From Asinibacterium sp. OR53 (GTDB taxonomy: Bacteria; Bacteroidota; Bacteroidia; Chitinophagales; Chitinophagaceae), in the NCBI RefSeq assembly GCF_000515315.1, contig NZ_KI911562.1:2130501-2194500 (forward strand): a stretch of 64,000 bases of DNA, written 5' to 3'. The notes under the pieces are model-generated. The model was not told the origin of the DNA, did not search any database, and worked only from the letters and a program-made list of their open reading frames with translations. The stretch's first letter is position 1. Each line of letters opens with the position of its first letter. A program made the position numbers and the translations under genes. Shown here piece after piece: positions 9,424 through 18,061 of this stretch.

Positions 9424-9759
9424 ATGAAAATATTAGCATCAATAATGGCTTTTGTAGTGTTGTTCCTTTCAGTGCAACCAGCTTTGGCATTGTTGAAGCA
9501 AAAACAATCAACTGAATGTTGTGGCGGAGGTTGCCACAAAACTACAGATGAACAGAAACCATCTGGTGACAATAATTCCCCGAGCAATAATTGCAATCCT
9601 TTTCAATCATGTGCAAGTAATATTTGCAGCTTCACGGTAACATCTTCTTTTTTCAGTATTAAGGCACCTCACTTTTATTCAAATAACTTTACTCCATTTT
9701 CCGAAAACTTCTACTCGCAATTCGCTCCTGACTTTTGGCAACCGCCTAAGATAGCTTAA
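9424..9759 (+). CDS. small Cys-rich exported protein, possible metal binder
   Basis: 111 residues with an N-terminal hydrophobic signal (about residues 1-22). The mature region has two Cys clusters, ECCGGGCHK and later NNCNPFQSCASNICSF, which look like a soft-metal or copper binding site. The C-terminal 40 residues are Phe/Tyr/Pro-rich. Small proteins of this type are common in Bacteroidota next to HMA-domain proteins and TonB receptors, the arrangement seen here. The specific role is inferred from context only. Confidence 0.6.
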   Translation: MKILASIMAFVVLFLSVQPALALLKQKQSTECCGGGCHKTTDEQKPSGDNNSPSNNCNPFQSCASNICSFTVTSSFFSIKAPHFYSNNFTPFSENFYSQFAPDFWQPPKIA

Positions 9760-9846
9760 TGAATTTTCTTATCTGGTATTATATTTTTTGCTTTGATATA
9801 TTTTATTAAGGCAGTTTCGCTATTCATTAATGCTAAAATAATTTCA

Positions 9847-10212
9847 ATGAAATCAAAATATTTCAGTGTATCGGTATTGCTGTTGGCAGTGTCGTTCACA
9901 ATTGCACAGGTTAGTTGTGCCCAAACCCTTAACACACAATCAAAAACTTCAAATCCTAACGATACAACTGTTACTGTAAAAGTATCAGGCATTACCTGCT
10001 CCGGCGATTTAAAAATGATTGCCGACAATATAGAAAAAATGAAAGGCGTAAGCAGTTGTAAGCAAGTCGGCAAAATGTCCACATCCACAAGCTTTGAGAT
10101 AAAGTATGATACCGAAAAAATATCTTATGCCGAAGTGGTAAAAGCTATTGAAGGTACGGCAAGCTGCGACCACCCTGACCAGCGGCCATATAAAGTAAAA
10201 ACAAAAAACTAA
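9847..10212 (+). CDS. periplasmic HMA-like metal-binding protein
   Basis: About 121 residues. The start MKSKYFSVSV gives a proper signal peptide ending around SCAQ. The mature part has the ferredoxin-like heavy-metal-associated fold pattern: TVTVKVSGITC, then helix MIADNIEKMKGV, strand FEIKYDTEKI and helix AEVVKAIEG. The usual GMxCxxC is reduced to GITCSGD, so one metal Cys is replaced, while extra cysteines (SSCKQV, ASCDHP) could compensate. It lies just before a thioredoxin-like gene and a TonB receptor, consistent with periplasmic copper or other soft-metal handling. Confidence 0.75.
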   Translation: MKSKYFSVSVLLLAVSFTIAQVSCAQTLNTQSKTSNPNDTTVTVKVSGITCSGDLKMIADNIEKMKGVSSCKQVGKMSTSTSFEIKYDTEKISYAEVVKAIEGTASCDHPDQRPYKVKTKN

Positions 10213-10293
10213 AGCAATTAACAACTGGTATTGGTACAGGTATTTAACACCTGTGCCAATACTTAAACTCAAACAAATGAAAAAACTATTCAT

Positions 10294-10785
10294 TTGCTTG
10301 TGCTTGTTAATGTTTTTCTCATTTCCTATGCACAAGCTGACACACTGCCGCATGTACTTATTAAAAAGATTAATGGTACTAAGCTGTATGCTTCTGAACT
10401 ACCAAACAAAAACAAGCCTGTTTTAATTGCTTTCTGGGCTACCTGGTGCAAATTCTGCATAGCAGAACTTTCTGCGATTTCATCTGAGTACAAATCATTG
10501 CAAGATTCAACCGGTGTTAAACTGGTTGCTATTTCTACTGATGCAGGGGTAACAGAAGAATACATTAAAAAATTTGCTGAACGCCGCAACTGGCCTTTTG
10601 AAATCTATTGGGATTATAAAAAGTCTCTAAAAAATTCTATGGGTGTACAGGAAATTCCTCACCTGATGTTAGTTGATGCAGGTGGCAGAATCATTTGGCA
10701 GAAAATCGGGTTCAACCCTGGCGATGAAACAATAATTTTCGCAAAGCTCAGTGAGCTTTTGCTAACTCAAAAAATCATTAAATAA
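10294..10785 (+). CDS. TlpA/ResA-like thioredoxin, start disrupted by frameshift
   Basis: The thioredoxin-fold domain is clear: FWATWCKFCIAELSAIS (CxxC), VGIS-like VAISTDAG, and the cis-proline loop VQEIPHLMLVD. It would be a periplasmic, membrane-associated disulfide reductase acting on a neighbouring Cys protein. The start is odd. The natural ATG at 10277 (ATGAAAAAACT) is out of frame, and the coding frame has only a TTG at 10294. One extra A in the six-A run would join this ATG to the signal peptide (MKKTIHLLVLVNVFLI). This is either a sequencing or assembly error or a slippage-prone tract. The TonB receptor gene follows with overlapping TAATG. Confidence 0.82.
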   Translation: MLVLVNVFLISYAQADTLPHVLIKKINGTKLYASELPNKNKPVLIAFWATWCKFCIAELSAISSEYKSLQDSTGVKLVAISTDAGVTEEYIKKFAERRNWPFEIYWDYKKSLKNSMGVQEIPHLMLVDAGGRIIWQKIGFNPGDETIIFAKLSELLLTQKIIK

Positions 10786-13013
10786 TGAGAACAATATTTC
10801 TATTAATTATATCAGCTTTTATGCTGCATCAAACAGCAGAAGCCCAATCAATAAAGGGAAAAGTTAAAAACTCAAATAATGAGCCACTTACAGGTGCAAG
10901 TGTTCATTGGCTTCACTCTGCTATTGGTACCAGTACAGATAGCGCCGGACAATTTGAAATCCAACTTCCGAAAGAATCAATTAAAAAGTTAGTTATCAGT
11001 TTTGTGGGCTATCAATCAGATACTCTTACTATCACTAATGAAAATGCAATTGAAGTAAAGCTTACAGGAACCAAAGAGTTAGGTGAAGTGGTAGTAAAAG
11101 GGAAACGCCCCGGTATTTATATTTCAGAAATCAATCCTGTAAAAACAGAGGTAATAACGCAGGTTGAATTAAAGAAAGCTGCCTGTTGTGATTTAGCAGG
11201 TTGCTTTGAAACACAAGCCTCAGTTCAGCCACAAACTACCAATGTAATTACAAACTCTAAAGAATTAAGGATACTTGGTTTATCGGGTGTTTACAACCAG
11301 GTATTAATTGACGGGATGCCTTTAATACAGGGTCTTTCATATACCTATGGCATTAGCAGCATTCCAGGCACACTGGTTGACAATATTTATATTTCTAAAG
11401 GGGCAAATTCGGTAATTCAAGGTTTTGAAAGCATCAGTGGTCAGATAAGCGTAGAAACCAAAGAGCCTGACAGAACGGCTAAACTCTTACTCAATGTTTA
11501 TGCAAACAACTTTATGGAAAAACACCTGAATGCAAACTATCTTTTTAAATATAAAAAATGGAGTAGCCTTGCAGCATTTCATACAGTGCAGCCTGCAAAA
11601 AGAGTTGACAGGGATAATGATAAGTTTATGGACCTCCCTTTACTTACCCGGTACATGATTTTTAATAAATGGAAATATGGTAACGACAGGGATTGGGGCT
11701 GGAGTTCAAGGATTGGTATCCGTTATTTGAATGAACAAAGAATTGGCGGCCAAACAAACTTTAATATCAAGACTGATAAAGGCACAACAAATTCTTACGG
11801 CCAAACTGCAAATATTCAGCAACCGGAGCTATGGACAAAAACCAGTTATCGTTTCAACGACAAAAATAAAATTACATTTATTGGCTCATCATTTTATCAA
11901 AACCAGCACTCATTTTTTGGTACTACAAAATACACTGCCAATCAAACAAATGTTTATGCAAACCTGCAGTACGAATTACTGTACAAAGAAAAGCACACGA
12001 TGAAAACAGGTATAAGTTACAGGCATCTTTCTTTGAATGAGGATATTTTTTTTACAGCAAATCCATTAAACAGAACCTTTGCAGGTAAGTATAAAAGAAC
12101 TGAAAATATCCCTGGCATTTTTGCAGAAAACATATTTAACTGGAAGGGTGATAAGTTGGTTTGGATTACCGGCATCCGTGCAGATTTTCATAATCAGTTC
12201 GGCACTTATATTACCCCAAGAACTTTGCTTAAATATGAAACAAAAGAAGGTTCAACCTTCAGGGCATCCGTAGGTACCGGATGGAGAACCGTAAATCTGT
12301 TTAGTGAAAACATCGGCTTGCTGGTTAGCTCAAGAGATATAGTTTTTACAGAACAATTACGACCGGAAAGAGCCTTAAATTTTGGTGCAAATTTTACTCA
12401 GAAGTTTGATGGTAAAAATATTGAAGGATATATCAGCATTGATTATTACCGAACCCAATTTCAAAATCAGATTTTTCCTGATTATGATGCCAACCCATCT
12501 AAAGCAATCATTTCTAATTTTACTGGTAAATCAATTTCTGATGGTCTCCAGGTTGAAGCGTATTCAAAGTTTTTCAGTCGTTTTGAAGCCAAAGCTGCTT
12601 ATGTGTATTTAGATGTATATCGTAAAGTAAATGGAAAAAAAATTAATCTTCCGTTTAATCCTGCACATAAAATTCTCTCAACCCTTTCTTATAAACCATT
12701 AACAAATAAATGGCATTTAGATGTAAACATACATTGGTATGGTGTACAGCAATTGCCCAATACATCAGCTAATCCAGCGGAGTATCAACGGCCCCAAAAA
12801 TCAAAATCGTTTACACTTGTTAATGCACAGTTCACCAAAACATGGAAGCAGTTTGAAATATATGCAGGCTGTGAAAACATTTTTGATTTCCGGCAGCAAC
12901 AGCCAATCATAAGCTGGCAATATCCTTTCAGTGCTTATTTTGATATATCGTCAGTTTGGGGACCAACAAGAGGTAGAGAGATTTATATAGGTGCAAGATT
13001 TAGTATAAAATAA
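10785..13013 (+). CDS. TonB-dependent outer-membrane receptor with carboxypeptidase-like domain
   Basis: 742 residues: signal peptide (1-20, ending AEAQ), a CarboxypepD_reg-like beta domain (about 22-108, IKGKVKNSNNEPLTGASV), a plug (about 120-225, with LRILGLSGVYNQVLIDGMPL) and a 22-strand barrel ending in an aromatic-terminated strand (IYIGARFSIK). A plug segment, AACCDLAGCFETQ, holds three cysteines, unusual for siderophore receptors. Its coupling to a thioredoxin-like protein, an HMA-like protein and a Cys-rich protein suggests uptake of a metal or metal complex such as copper; that is inference. It is the last gene of a cluster starting near 9424. Confidence 0.92.
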   Translation: MRTIFLLIISAFMLHQTAEAQSIKGKVKNSNNEPLTGASVHWLHSAIGTSTDSAGQFEIQLPKESIKKLVISFVGYQSDTLTITNENAIEVKLTGTKELGEVVVKGKRPGIYISEINPVKTEVITQVELKKAACCDLAGCFETQASVQPQTTNVITNSKELRILGLSGVYNQVLIDGMPLIQGLSYTYGISSIPGTLVDNIYISKGANSVIQGFESISGQISVETKEPDRTAKLLLNVYANNFMEKHLNANYLFKYKKWSSLAAFHTVQPAKRVDRDNDKFMDLPLLTRYMIFNKWKYGNDRDWGWSSRIGIRYLNEQRIGGQTNFNIKTDKGTTNSYGQTANIQQPELWTKTSYRFNDKNKITFIGSSFYQNQHSFFGTTKYTANQTNVYANLQYELLYKEKHTMKTGISYRHLSLNEDIFFTANPLNRTFAGKYKRTENIPGIFAENIFNWKGDKLVWITGIRADFHNQFGTYITPRTLLKYETKEGSTFRASVGTGWRTVNLFSENIGLLVSSRDIVFTEQLRPERALNFGANFTQKFDGKNIEGYISIDYYRTQFQNQIFPDYDANPSKAIISNFTGKSISDGLQVEAYSKFFSRFEAKAAYVYLDVYRKVNGKKINLPFNPAHKILSTLSYKPLTNKWHLDVNIHWYGVQQLPNTSANPAEYQRPQKSKSFTLVNAQFTKTWKQFEIYAGCENIFDFRQQQPIISWQYPFSAYFDISSVWGPTRGREIYIGARFSIK

Positions 13014-13053
13014 GAGTTCAATTTTACTCACTGGAATTGATATGTAAAAGTGT

Positions 13054-13713
13054 TTAGGCAATGTTCACCAATATACTATTGGCAACTTTGTAACTTATAA
13101 CAATTTCTTTTTCAGGTTTTATCTGGAGAGTATAGGTCTGGTCAAATTCTTCAATGGCTTTTACTTTTACAGTGTTACCCAACGAGATGCCTGCTTTATC
13201 CAGGTAATTCAAAAATGCTGGTGTATGGTCTGTAACACCAGTAAACGTACCCTTCTCCTCAATTTTAAGAGTAGATAGCAAGACAGCTTTCGATTTAGGA
13301 AGAACCCCATTGGCATCTGGTATTGGGTCACCATGGGGGTCGGCTTTGGGGAAGCCCAGGAACTTATCTAATTTGTTAGTTAGGTCTTCGCTGTGTATAT
13401 GCTCTAATTGTTCGGCAAGGTCATGCACTTCATCCCATTTATACCCCAATTTGTCAACGAGGAACACTTCCCAAAGCCGATGGTTACGAATAATGCCCAC
13501 AGCTACTTGTTTACCTTTCTCTGTTAGTTTAAAGCCTTTTGATTTTTGATAGGTTACCAGTTTCTTTCCGGCCATCCTTTTAAGCATATCAGTTACAGAT
13601 GGGGCATGCACCCCCATTACCTGGGCAAGAGAGGAAGTAGCTACTACTTCACCGTTGGTTTCCTGCAATTTATAAATGGCTTTTAGATAGTTTTCTTCTG
13701 TAAATGAATGCAC
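13054..13713 (-). CDS. DtxR/MntR-family metal-dependent transcriptional regulator
   Basis: 219 residues. The N-terminus (MHSFTEENYLKAIYKLQ, then VHAPSVTDMLKRMAGKKLV) is the DtxR winged helix; the middle (HRLWEVFLVDKLGYKWDEVHDLAEQLEHI) is the dimerisation and metal-binding domain with Glu/His ligands; the C-terminal 75 residues resemble the FeoA/SH3-like domain. It should be a cytoplasmic Fe2+- or Mn2+-dependent repressor. It is transcribed divergently from the di-heme/Rieske/porin operon, and a 20-bp palindrome in the shared intergenic region is a likely operator, so it may control both sides. Confidence 0.92.
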   Translation of the reverse strand: MHSFTEENYLKAIYKLQETNGEVVATSSLAQVMGVHAPSVTDMLKRMAGKKLVTYQKSKGFKLTEKGKQVAVGIIRNHRLWEVFLVDKLGYKWDEVHDLAEQLEHIHSEDLTNKLDKFLGFPKADPHGDPIPDANGVLPKSKAVLLSTLKIEEKGTFTGVTDHTPAFLNYLDKAGISLGNTVKVKAIEEFDQTYTLQIKPEKEIVISYKVANSILVNIA

Positions 13714-13759
13714 GGGTGTAAAATATTTATATGAAGATAATGAAACAAGTATAAAAATA

Positions 13760-13779
13760 TAATTAGATTAGTCTAATTA
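13760..13779. promoter_or_regulatory. candidate DtxR-family operator
   Basis: Perfect inverted repeat TAATTAGA-TTAG-TCTAATTA (8-bp arms, 4-base centre) in the 111-bp region between the DtxR-like gene and the divergent di-heme gene. Length and symmetry fit DtxR/MntR operators (about 19-20 bp). A partial copy, GCCTAATTA, lies at 13793-13801. Confidence 0.65.
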
Positions 13780-13824
13780 TTGTATTAAATTCGCCTAATT
13801 ATTTGCCTTTGCCTGCGTAGAATT

Positions 13825-15021
13825 ATGAATAAACTTAAAGTTATATCAGCATTAATTTTAGTAATTATGGGTATTGTTGCCTGCCAAAAACTGTTGCCCA
13901 AAGCCCCGACTGATAATGAGCTATTAGATGGCCCTGTTGAAGGGCTCAGCTATGAGGAGAACAGAAGGTTCCTGGCGGGTGATGTGGCCTTTAATGACGA
14001 AGTATTCACTTCTCAGAAGGGTTTAGGCTCCATCTTCGTGGCTACCAGTTGCGGTAGTTGCCATGCTGGTGATGGTAAGGGGCATCCTTTTACTACTCTT
14101 ACGAGGTTTGGGCAGACTGACAGTACAGGTAACCAATTCCTGCATTTGGGTGGCCCGCAATTACAAAACAGAGCATTGCCCGGTTATACACCGGAACAAA
14201 TACCTGCAGGTGCCACGTTTTCAAAGTTTACACCGCCTGCCAACACCGGTTTAGGGTTTCTTGAATTGGTCTCCGATGCAAATATATTGTCAATAGCTGA
14301 CCCCAATGATACAAATGGAGATGGTATTAGCGGTGTGCCGAATTATGAGTACCTGCCTTCTTTTATAACCCCGTTTTCGAATGCTATTCCAAGAAATAGT
14401 AAATACATTCACCGCTTTGGCAAAAAAGCGGCGGCTTATAATCTGTTGCACCAAACAGTAAATGCCTACAACCAGGACATTGGCATTACTTCAACATTTC
14501 AACCAAAAGATGTTTACTCTGGATTGAATATAGACCCCGAAGTTTCTGATGTAACGGTGCATAATGTTGTCTTCTACCTGCAAACATTGAAAGCTCCCAT
14601 TCAAAGAAATCAAAATGATGCAACCGTTGTTCAGGGCAAAAATGTTTTCATGCAAGCCGGTTGCGAAAGCTGCCATAAGCAAACATTACAAACCGGTTTC
14701 TCAAACATAGCTCCATTATCCAACAAAACATTTCATCCTTATACCGATTTGCTATTGCATGATATGGGGCCGGGCTTAGATGATGGCTATACAGAAGGCA
14801 GCGCTACAAAATCTGAATGGAGAACGCCGCCACTATGGGGTTTGGGTTTATCTCCCAACTCACAAGGCGGCCAGTATTTTTTACTGCACGATGGAAGGGC
14901 AAAAAGCATTGAAGAAGCAATACTCTTACATGGCGGCGAAGCCACAACAAGTAAAAATAAATTCAGCCTGCTTTCGTCAGCCGACAAACAAGCCTTGCTT
15001 AAATTTTTAGAATCACTGTAA
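13825..15021 (+). CDS. di-heme oxidoreductase-like lipoprotein (DHOR family)
   Basis: 398 residues with a lipobox (GIVAC, Cys20). Two c-type heme motifs are visible: CGSCH (Cys76, Cys79, His80) and CESCH (Cys280, Cys283, His284). The surrounding sequence, including NRRFLAGDVAFNDEVF, SWRTPPLWG-like EWRTPPLWGLG and LLHDGRAKSIEEAILLHGGEA, is characteristic of the di-heme oxidoredictase/DUF1111 family related to MauG. It is a periplasm-facing electron-transfer protein; the substrate is not known. It starts an operon with a Rieske protein and a porin, opposite a DtxR-type regulator, suggesting iron-responsive expression. Confidence 0.9.
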   Translation: MNKLKVISALILVIMGIVACQKLLPKAPTDNELLDGPVEGLSYEENRRFLAGDVAFNDEVFTSQKGLGSIFVATSCGSCHAGDGKGHPFTTLTRFGQTDSTGNQFLHLGGPQLQNRALPGYTPEQIPAGATFSKFTPPANTGLGFLELVSDANILSIADPNDTNGDGISGVPNYEYLPSFITPFSNAIPRNSKYIHRFGKKAAAYNLLHQTVNAYNQDIGITSTFQPKDVYSGLNIDPEVSDVTVHNVVFYLQTLKAPIQRNQNDATVVQGKNVFMQAGCESCHKQTLQTGFSNIAPLSNKTFHPYTDLLLHDMGPGLDDGYTEGSATKSEWRTPPLWGLGLSPNSQGGQYFLLHDGRAKSIEEAILLHGGEATTSKNKFSLLSSADKQALLKFLESL

Positions 15022-15026
15022 ATACA

Positions 15027-15473
15027 ATGGACAGAAAAGATTTTATAAAAAGCTGTGGCTTTGCCTGCTTAGGCGGTGCAGCTATTACTACCTTGTTGCA
15101 AAGCTGTAGTGCTGCAAAAATAATAGGTGGCAAAATTGCTGGCGATGATTTAATTGTACCACTAACCGACTTTGAAACAAAAGCAGGCAATGAAAAGCAT
15201 TATAAAAAATATGTGGTAGTACAGAATGATATTCTGCAATACCCTATCTGCGTCTATCGTATCAATGAAAATGAATACACCGCCCTCTGGATGCAATGCA
15301 CACACCAGGGTGCAGAGTTGCAGGTGTTTGGCGATAAACTACAGTGCCCGGCACACGGCAGTGAGTTTACCAACAGTGGCACAGTACAAGGCGGGCCGGC
15401 AGATAGAAAACTAAGGACATTTCCTGTAACCATTGAAGCCAATAAATTAAAAATTTCATTGAAAGCGATATGA
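15027..15473 (+). CDS. Rieske [2Fe-2S] protein
   Basis: 148 residues. The N-terminus MDRKDFIKSCGFACLGGAAI looks like a Tat-type or lipoprotein signal without the classic RR. The cluster ligands are intact: Cys91 and His93 in CTHQGAEL, Cys107 and His110 in CPAHGSEF. It would carry electrons outside the cytoplasmic membrane, probably to or from the di-heme protein encoded 5 bases upstream. Its stop overlaps the porin start by 4 bases, so the three genes form one transcription unit. Confidence 0.93.
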   Translation: MDRKDFIKSCGFACLGGAAITTLLQSCSAAKIIGGKIAGDDLIVPLTDFETKAGNEKHYKKYVVVQNDILQYPICVYRINENEYTALWMQCTHQGAELQVFGDKLQCPAHGSEFTNSGTVQGGPADRKLRTFPVTIEANKLKISLKAI

Positions 15474-16696
15474 TAAAATTTTTCTCCTTCATAACAGCTT
15501 TACTTTTTTCTTTGTGTGCCGCTGCACAGATAGACCCAGCTTTATTAAAGCGAATCCCCAAAGATACTATAAAGCCAACCTTGAATATGGATGCTGTTTA
15601 TAACCGCCCCTTTGTGACTGTTGGTAAACTGCCGGTATCAGTAGGCGGCTATATGGAAGCCAACTGGCAACAACTGGCAACAGATGGTATTTCAGAAGGC
15701 CACCAGTTTCAATTTAGGCGAATGACCTTATTTGTTTCATCAACAATCGGCAAGCGGTTAAAATTTTTAAGCGAAATAGAATTTGAAGACGGCGCAAAAG
15801 AAATATCAATAGAGTTTGCAGCATTAGATATTGAACTGCACCCATTGATAAACTTGCGGGGCGGTATAATACTAAACCCCATTGGGGCATTTAATCAAAA
15901 TCATGATGGCCCCAAGTGGGAATTTACTGACCGGCCAATAGCCGCTACACAAATGTTGCCCGCCACCTGGAGCAACGCAGGCTTTGGCGTATATGGCAAG
16001 CATTATAACAAAGACTGGATGTTTGGTTATGAAGCCTATCTGTCCGGTAACTTTGACAATACCATCATTGATAATGCAGAAAACAAAACCTTTTTGCCAG
16101 CCGCTAAAAATAATAAAGAAAGGTTTGAAGAAATGAATAGCGGCTTGCCATTACTAACAACAAAGGTTGCTGTAAGAAATAATAAAATTGGTGAACTGGG
16201 TATATCATATATGGGTGGAGTGTATAATAAATTTCAGGATGATGGATTGCAATTAGATGATAAACGCAGAGTGGATGTTTTTGCAATTGATTTTAATACC
16301 ACATTATCTAAACTAAACACTTTTATTACTGCTGAGTGGGCATGGATAAAAGTAAATGTGCCATCTACCTTTACACAACAGTACGGCAACAAGCAACAAG
16401 GGGGTTTTGTAGATATTGTGCAGCCATTGATAAAGAAAAAAATGCCGGGCTGGCCAAATGCTACGCTTAACCTTGCCTGTCGTTTTGAATATGTGGATTG
16501 GAACAAAGGAACATTTACCAGCACCGGCGGCAATATTGCAGATGATTTGTGGAGCATCCTGCCTGCCATAAGTTTTCGTCCCACTGCACAAACGGTTTTA
16601 CGATTTAATTACCGTCACCAAAGCCAGAGAGATTTACTCGGCAACCCACCGGCAAAAACGGGGGGATTTAGTTTTGGGATTTCAACTTACTTTTAA
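15470..16696 (+). CDS. outer-membrane porin (OprO/OprP-like)
   Basis: 408 residues with a signal peptide (about 1-20, CAAAQ) and a beta-barrel pattern: GGYMEANWQQL, FQFRRMTLFVSSTI, RLKFLSEIEFEDG and repeated alternating strands to a C-terminal FGISTYF ending in Phe. This resembles phosphate-selective porin O/P family members of Bacteroidota. The substrate is unknown. As the last gene of the di-heme/Rieske operon, it could provide outer-membrane passage for that system's substrate. Confidence 0.82.
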   Translation: MIKFFSFITALLFSLCAAAQIDPALLKRIPKDTIKPTLNMDAVYNRPFVTVGKLPVSVGGYMEANWQQLATDGISEGHQFQFRRMTLFVSSTIGKRLKFLSEIEFEDGAKEISIEFAALDIELHPLINLRGGIILNPIGAFNQNHDGPKWEFTDRPIAATQMLPATWSNAGFGVYGKHYNKDWMFGYEAYLSGNFDNTIIDNAENKTFLPAAKNNKERFEEMNSGLPLLTTKVAVRNNKIGELGISYMGGVYNKFQDDGLQLDDKRRVDVFAIDFNTTLSKLNTFITAEWAWIKVNVPSTFTQQYGNKQQGGFVDIVQPLIKKKMPGWPNATLNLACRFEYVDWNKGTFTSTGGNIADDLWSILPAISFRPTAQTVLRFNYRHQSQRDLLGNPPAKTGGFSFGISTYF

Positions 16697-16712
16697 ATTT
16701 GAGCTTTCTTTT

Positions 16713-16734
16713 TATTTAAGCATTTGCTTAAATA
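16713..16734. promoter_or_regulatory. ArsR-type operator over the -33 box
   Basis: Perfect palindrome with arms TATTTAAGCA and TGCTTAAATA separated by TT. It covers the -33 TTTG element, so a bound repressor would block the promoter of the ArsR-MerTP operon. Length and AT-rich arms match ArsR/SmtB-family operators. Confidence 0.75.
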
Positions 16735-16753
16735 GTTATTTCCACTATCTTTG
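16723..16753 (+). promoter_or_regulatory. Bacteroidota-type promoter of the ArsR-MerTP operon
   Basis: TTTG at 16723-16726 and TATCTTTG (consensus TAnnTTTG) at 16746-16753, separated by 19 bases, as expected for the Bacteroidota primary sigma factor. The start site would be near 16760, which favours the ArsR start at 16806. Confidence 0.72.
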
Positions 16754-16805
16754 CCTTATGAAAAACAATACTTGCATCAGACTATTTGCAGACCAGGAGC
16801 AAATA

Positions 16806-17135
16806 ATGAATTGTAAAAGCAAGTTGAGGATTGCACAAAAGTCTTTTGCAAGCCTGTCTAATATATTGGCTTTAGCTGGTAATGAAGTAAGGCTGAAGAT
16901 TATCTATTTGCTCGAAGAAGAAAAAGAATTATGTCCATGCGACCTTGCAGATATTCTGGGCATGAGTATTCCAGCAGTATCACAACATCTAAGAAAATTG
17001 AAGGATGGAAGTATTGTTGAAACCTGGAAAGAAGGGCAAACAATTTATTATTCTCTTTCACAGGAAAATCTAAAGATTTTAAAGCCGTTCTTCAAACATA
17101 TTAATATAGAAACTCAAAAACTGGAAACAGTATGA
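16806..17135 (+). CDS. ArsR-family metal-responsive repressor
   Basis: About 109 residues from MNCKSKLR. I chose this start because the promoter just upstream would begin transcription near 16760 and an AGGAG lies 6 bases before the ATG; an in-frame ATG at 16758 would add 16 residues. The winged helix is standard (LAGNEVRLKIIYLL, then MSIPAVSQHLRKLKDGSIV). The recognition-region helix carries ELCPCDLADIL, like the ELCVCDL metal site of ArsR itself, so it should respond to a thiophilic metal such as mercury or arsenic. It overlaps the MerTP gene by 4 bases. Confidence 0.9.
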   Translation: MNCKSKLRIAQKSFASLSNILALAGNEVRLKIIYLLEEEKELCPCDLADILGMSIPAVSQHLRKLKDGSIVETWKEGQTIYYSLSQENLKILKPFFKHINIETQKLETV

Positions 17136-17818
17136 TAAGTATAAAATCATCAGGCACATTTACCGGCGCAGGTGTTCTTTCCGCTATCGCAGCTTCGCTT
17201 TGTTGTATCGCCCCTGTTATTGCATTGCTTGCCGGTGGCAGCAGTATTGCCGCTAGCTTTTCATGGATAGAACCAGCAAGACCTTATTTGATAGGATTAT
17301 CAGTTGCCGTATTAGCCTTTGCATGGTATCTTAAACTAAAAACTGCTAAAGTAAATGATATAGATTGTAATTGCGAAACAACTAAGAAGATTTCATTCTT
17401 TCAATCCAAAACTTTTTTGGGAATAGTAACTGTATTCGCTATACTAATAATGACTTTCCCGCTGTATGCAAAAGTGTTTTATCCAAAACCAAAAGTACAA
17501 TCAGCATTTGCTGTAGTTGATAATAAACAACAGGTAAAGTTCACTATACAAGGCATGACCTGCGAGGCATGTGAGGTACATGTAAATAATGAACTGTCTA
17601 AAGTAAATGGAGTATTAGCTTATAAAACTTCTTATGCCACCCGGAGCAGTTTAGTCACTTTTGATAAATCAAAAGTTAGTGAAAAGATAATAGAAGTAGC
17701 AATTTATAAAACAGGATACAAAGTAAAAAGCTATGAACTGATAAATAGTAGCATTTTTTCTGAAACAGGAATCAATAATACTTGCAGTGATTCGTCATCT
17801 TGCTGCGACAAAAAATAA
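17132..17818 (+). CDS. MerTP: mercuric transporter fused to MerP-like domain
   Basis: 228 residues. The N-terminal half is MerT-like, with three transmembrane helices, the paired cysteines in TM1 (ASLCCIAPV) and a DCNCETT cysteine loop between TM2 and TM3. The C-terminal half is an HMA/MerP domain with GMTCEACEVHV. This fused order is the known Bacteroidota MerTP layout. It moves Hg2+ (or another soft metal) across the inner membrane. The tail ends CSDSSSCCDKK, further thiols. No mercuric reductase gene is visible, so the ion must be handled elsewhere or the substrate is not mercury. Confidence 0.88.
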   Translation: MISIKSSGTFTGAGVLSAIAASLCCIAPVIALLAGGSSIAASFSWIEPARPYLIGLSVAVLAFAWYLKLKTAKVNDIDCNCETTKKISFFQSKTFLGIVTVFAILIMTFPLYAKVFYPKPKVQSAFAVVDNKQQVKFTIQGMTCEACEVHVNNELSKVNGVLAYKTSYATRSSLVTFDKSKVSEKIIEVAIYKTGYKVKSYELINSSIFSETGINNTCSDSSSCCDKK

Positions 17819-17823
17819 ATTTA

Positions 17824-18039
17824 ATGGAGAAATCAACTATACTACAGTCAACAATTACTTGTCCGCAATGCGGCTTTCAAAAAGAAGAAATAATGCCAAC
17901 AGATGCTTGCCAATACTTTTACAAGTGTACAAACTGCGAAACTGTACTAAAGCCAAAGCAGGGTGATTGTTGTGTATTTTGTAGCTATGGCACTGTTGCT
18001 TGCCCACCTATACAAATGAATAAATCTTGTTGTTCATAG
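17824..18039 (+). CDS. GDCCVxC-domain Cys-rich small protein
   Basis: 71 residues with zinc-ribbon-like pairs (CPQCGF and CTNC) followed by the signature GDCCVFC and a terminal SCCS. GDCCVxC proteins are small Cys-rich proteins commonly next to mercury transport genes. It starts 5 bases after the MerTP stop. The proposed role is a cytoplasmic metal-binding accessory; the exact function is unproven. It completes the ArsR-MerTP-GDCCVxC operon. Confidence 0.85.
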   Translation: MEKSTILQSTITCPQCGFQKEEIMPTDACQYFYKCTNCETVLKPKQGDCCVFCSYGTVACPPIQMNKSCCS

Positions 18040-18061
18040 TCTTGTTAAAATAGTTTCTTAC

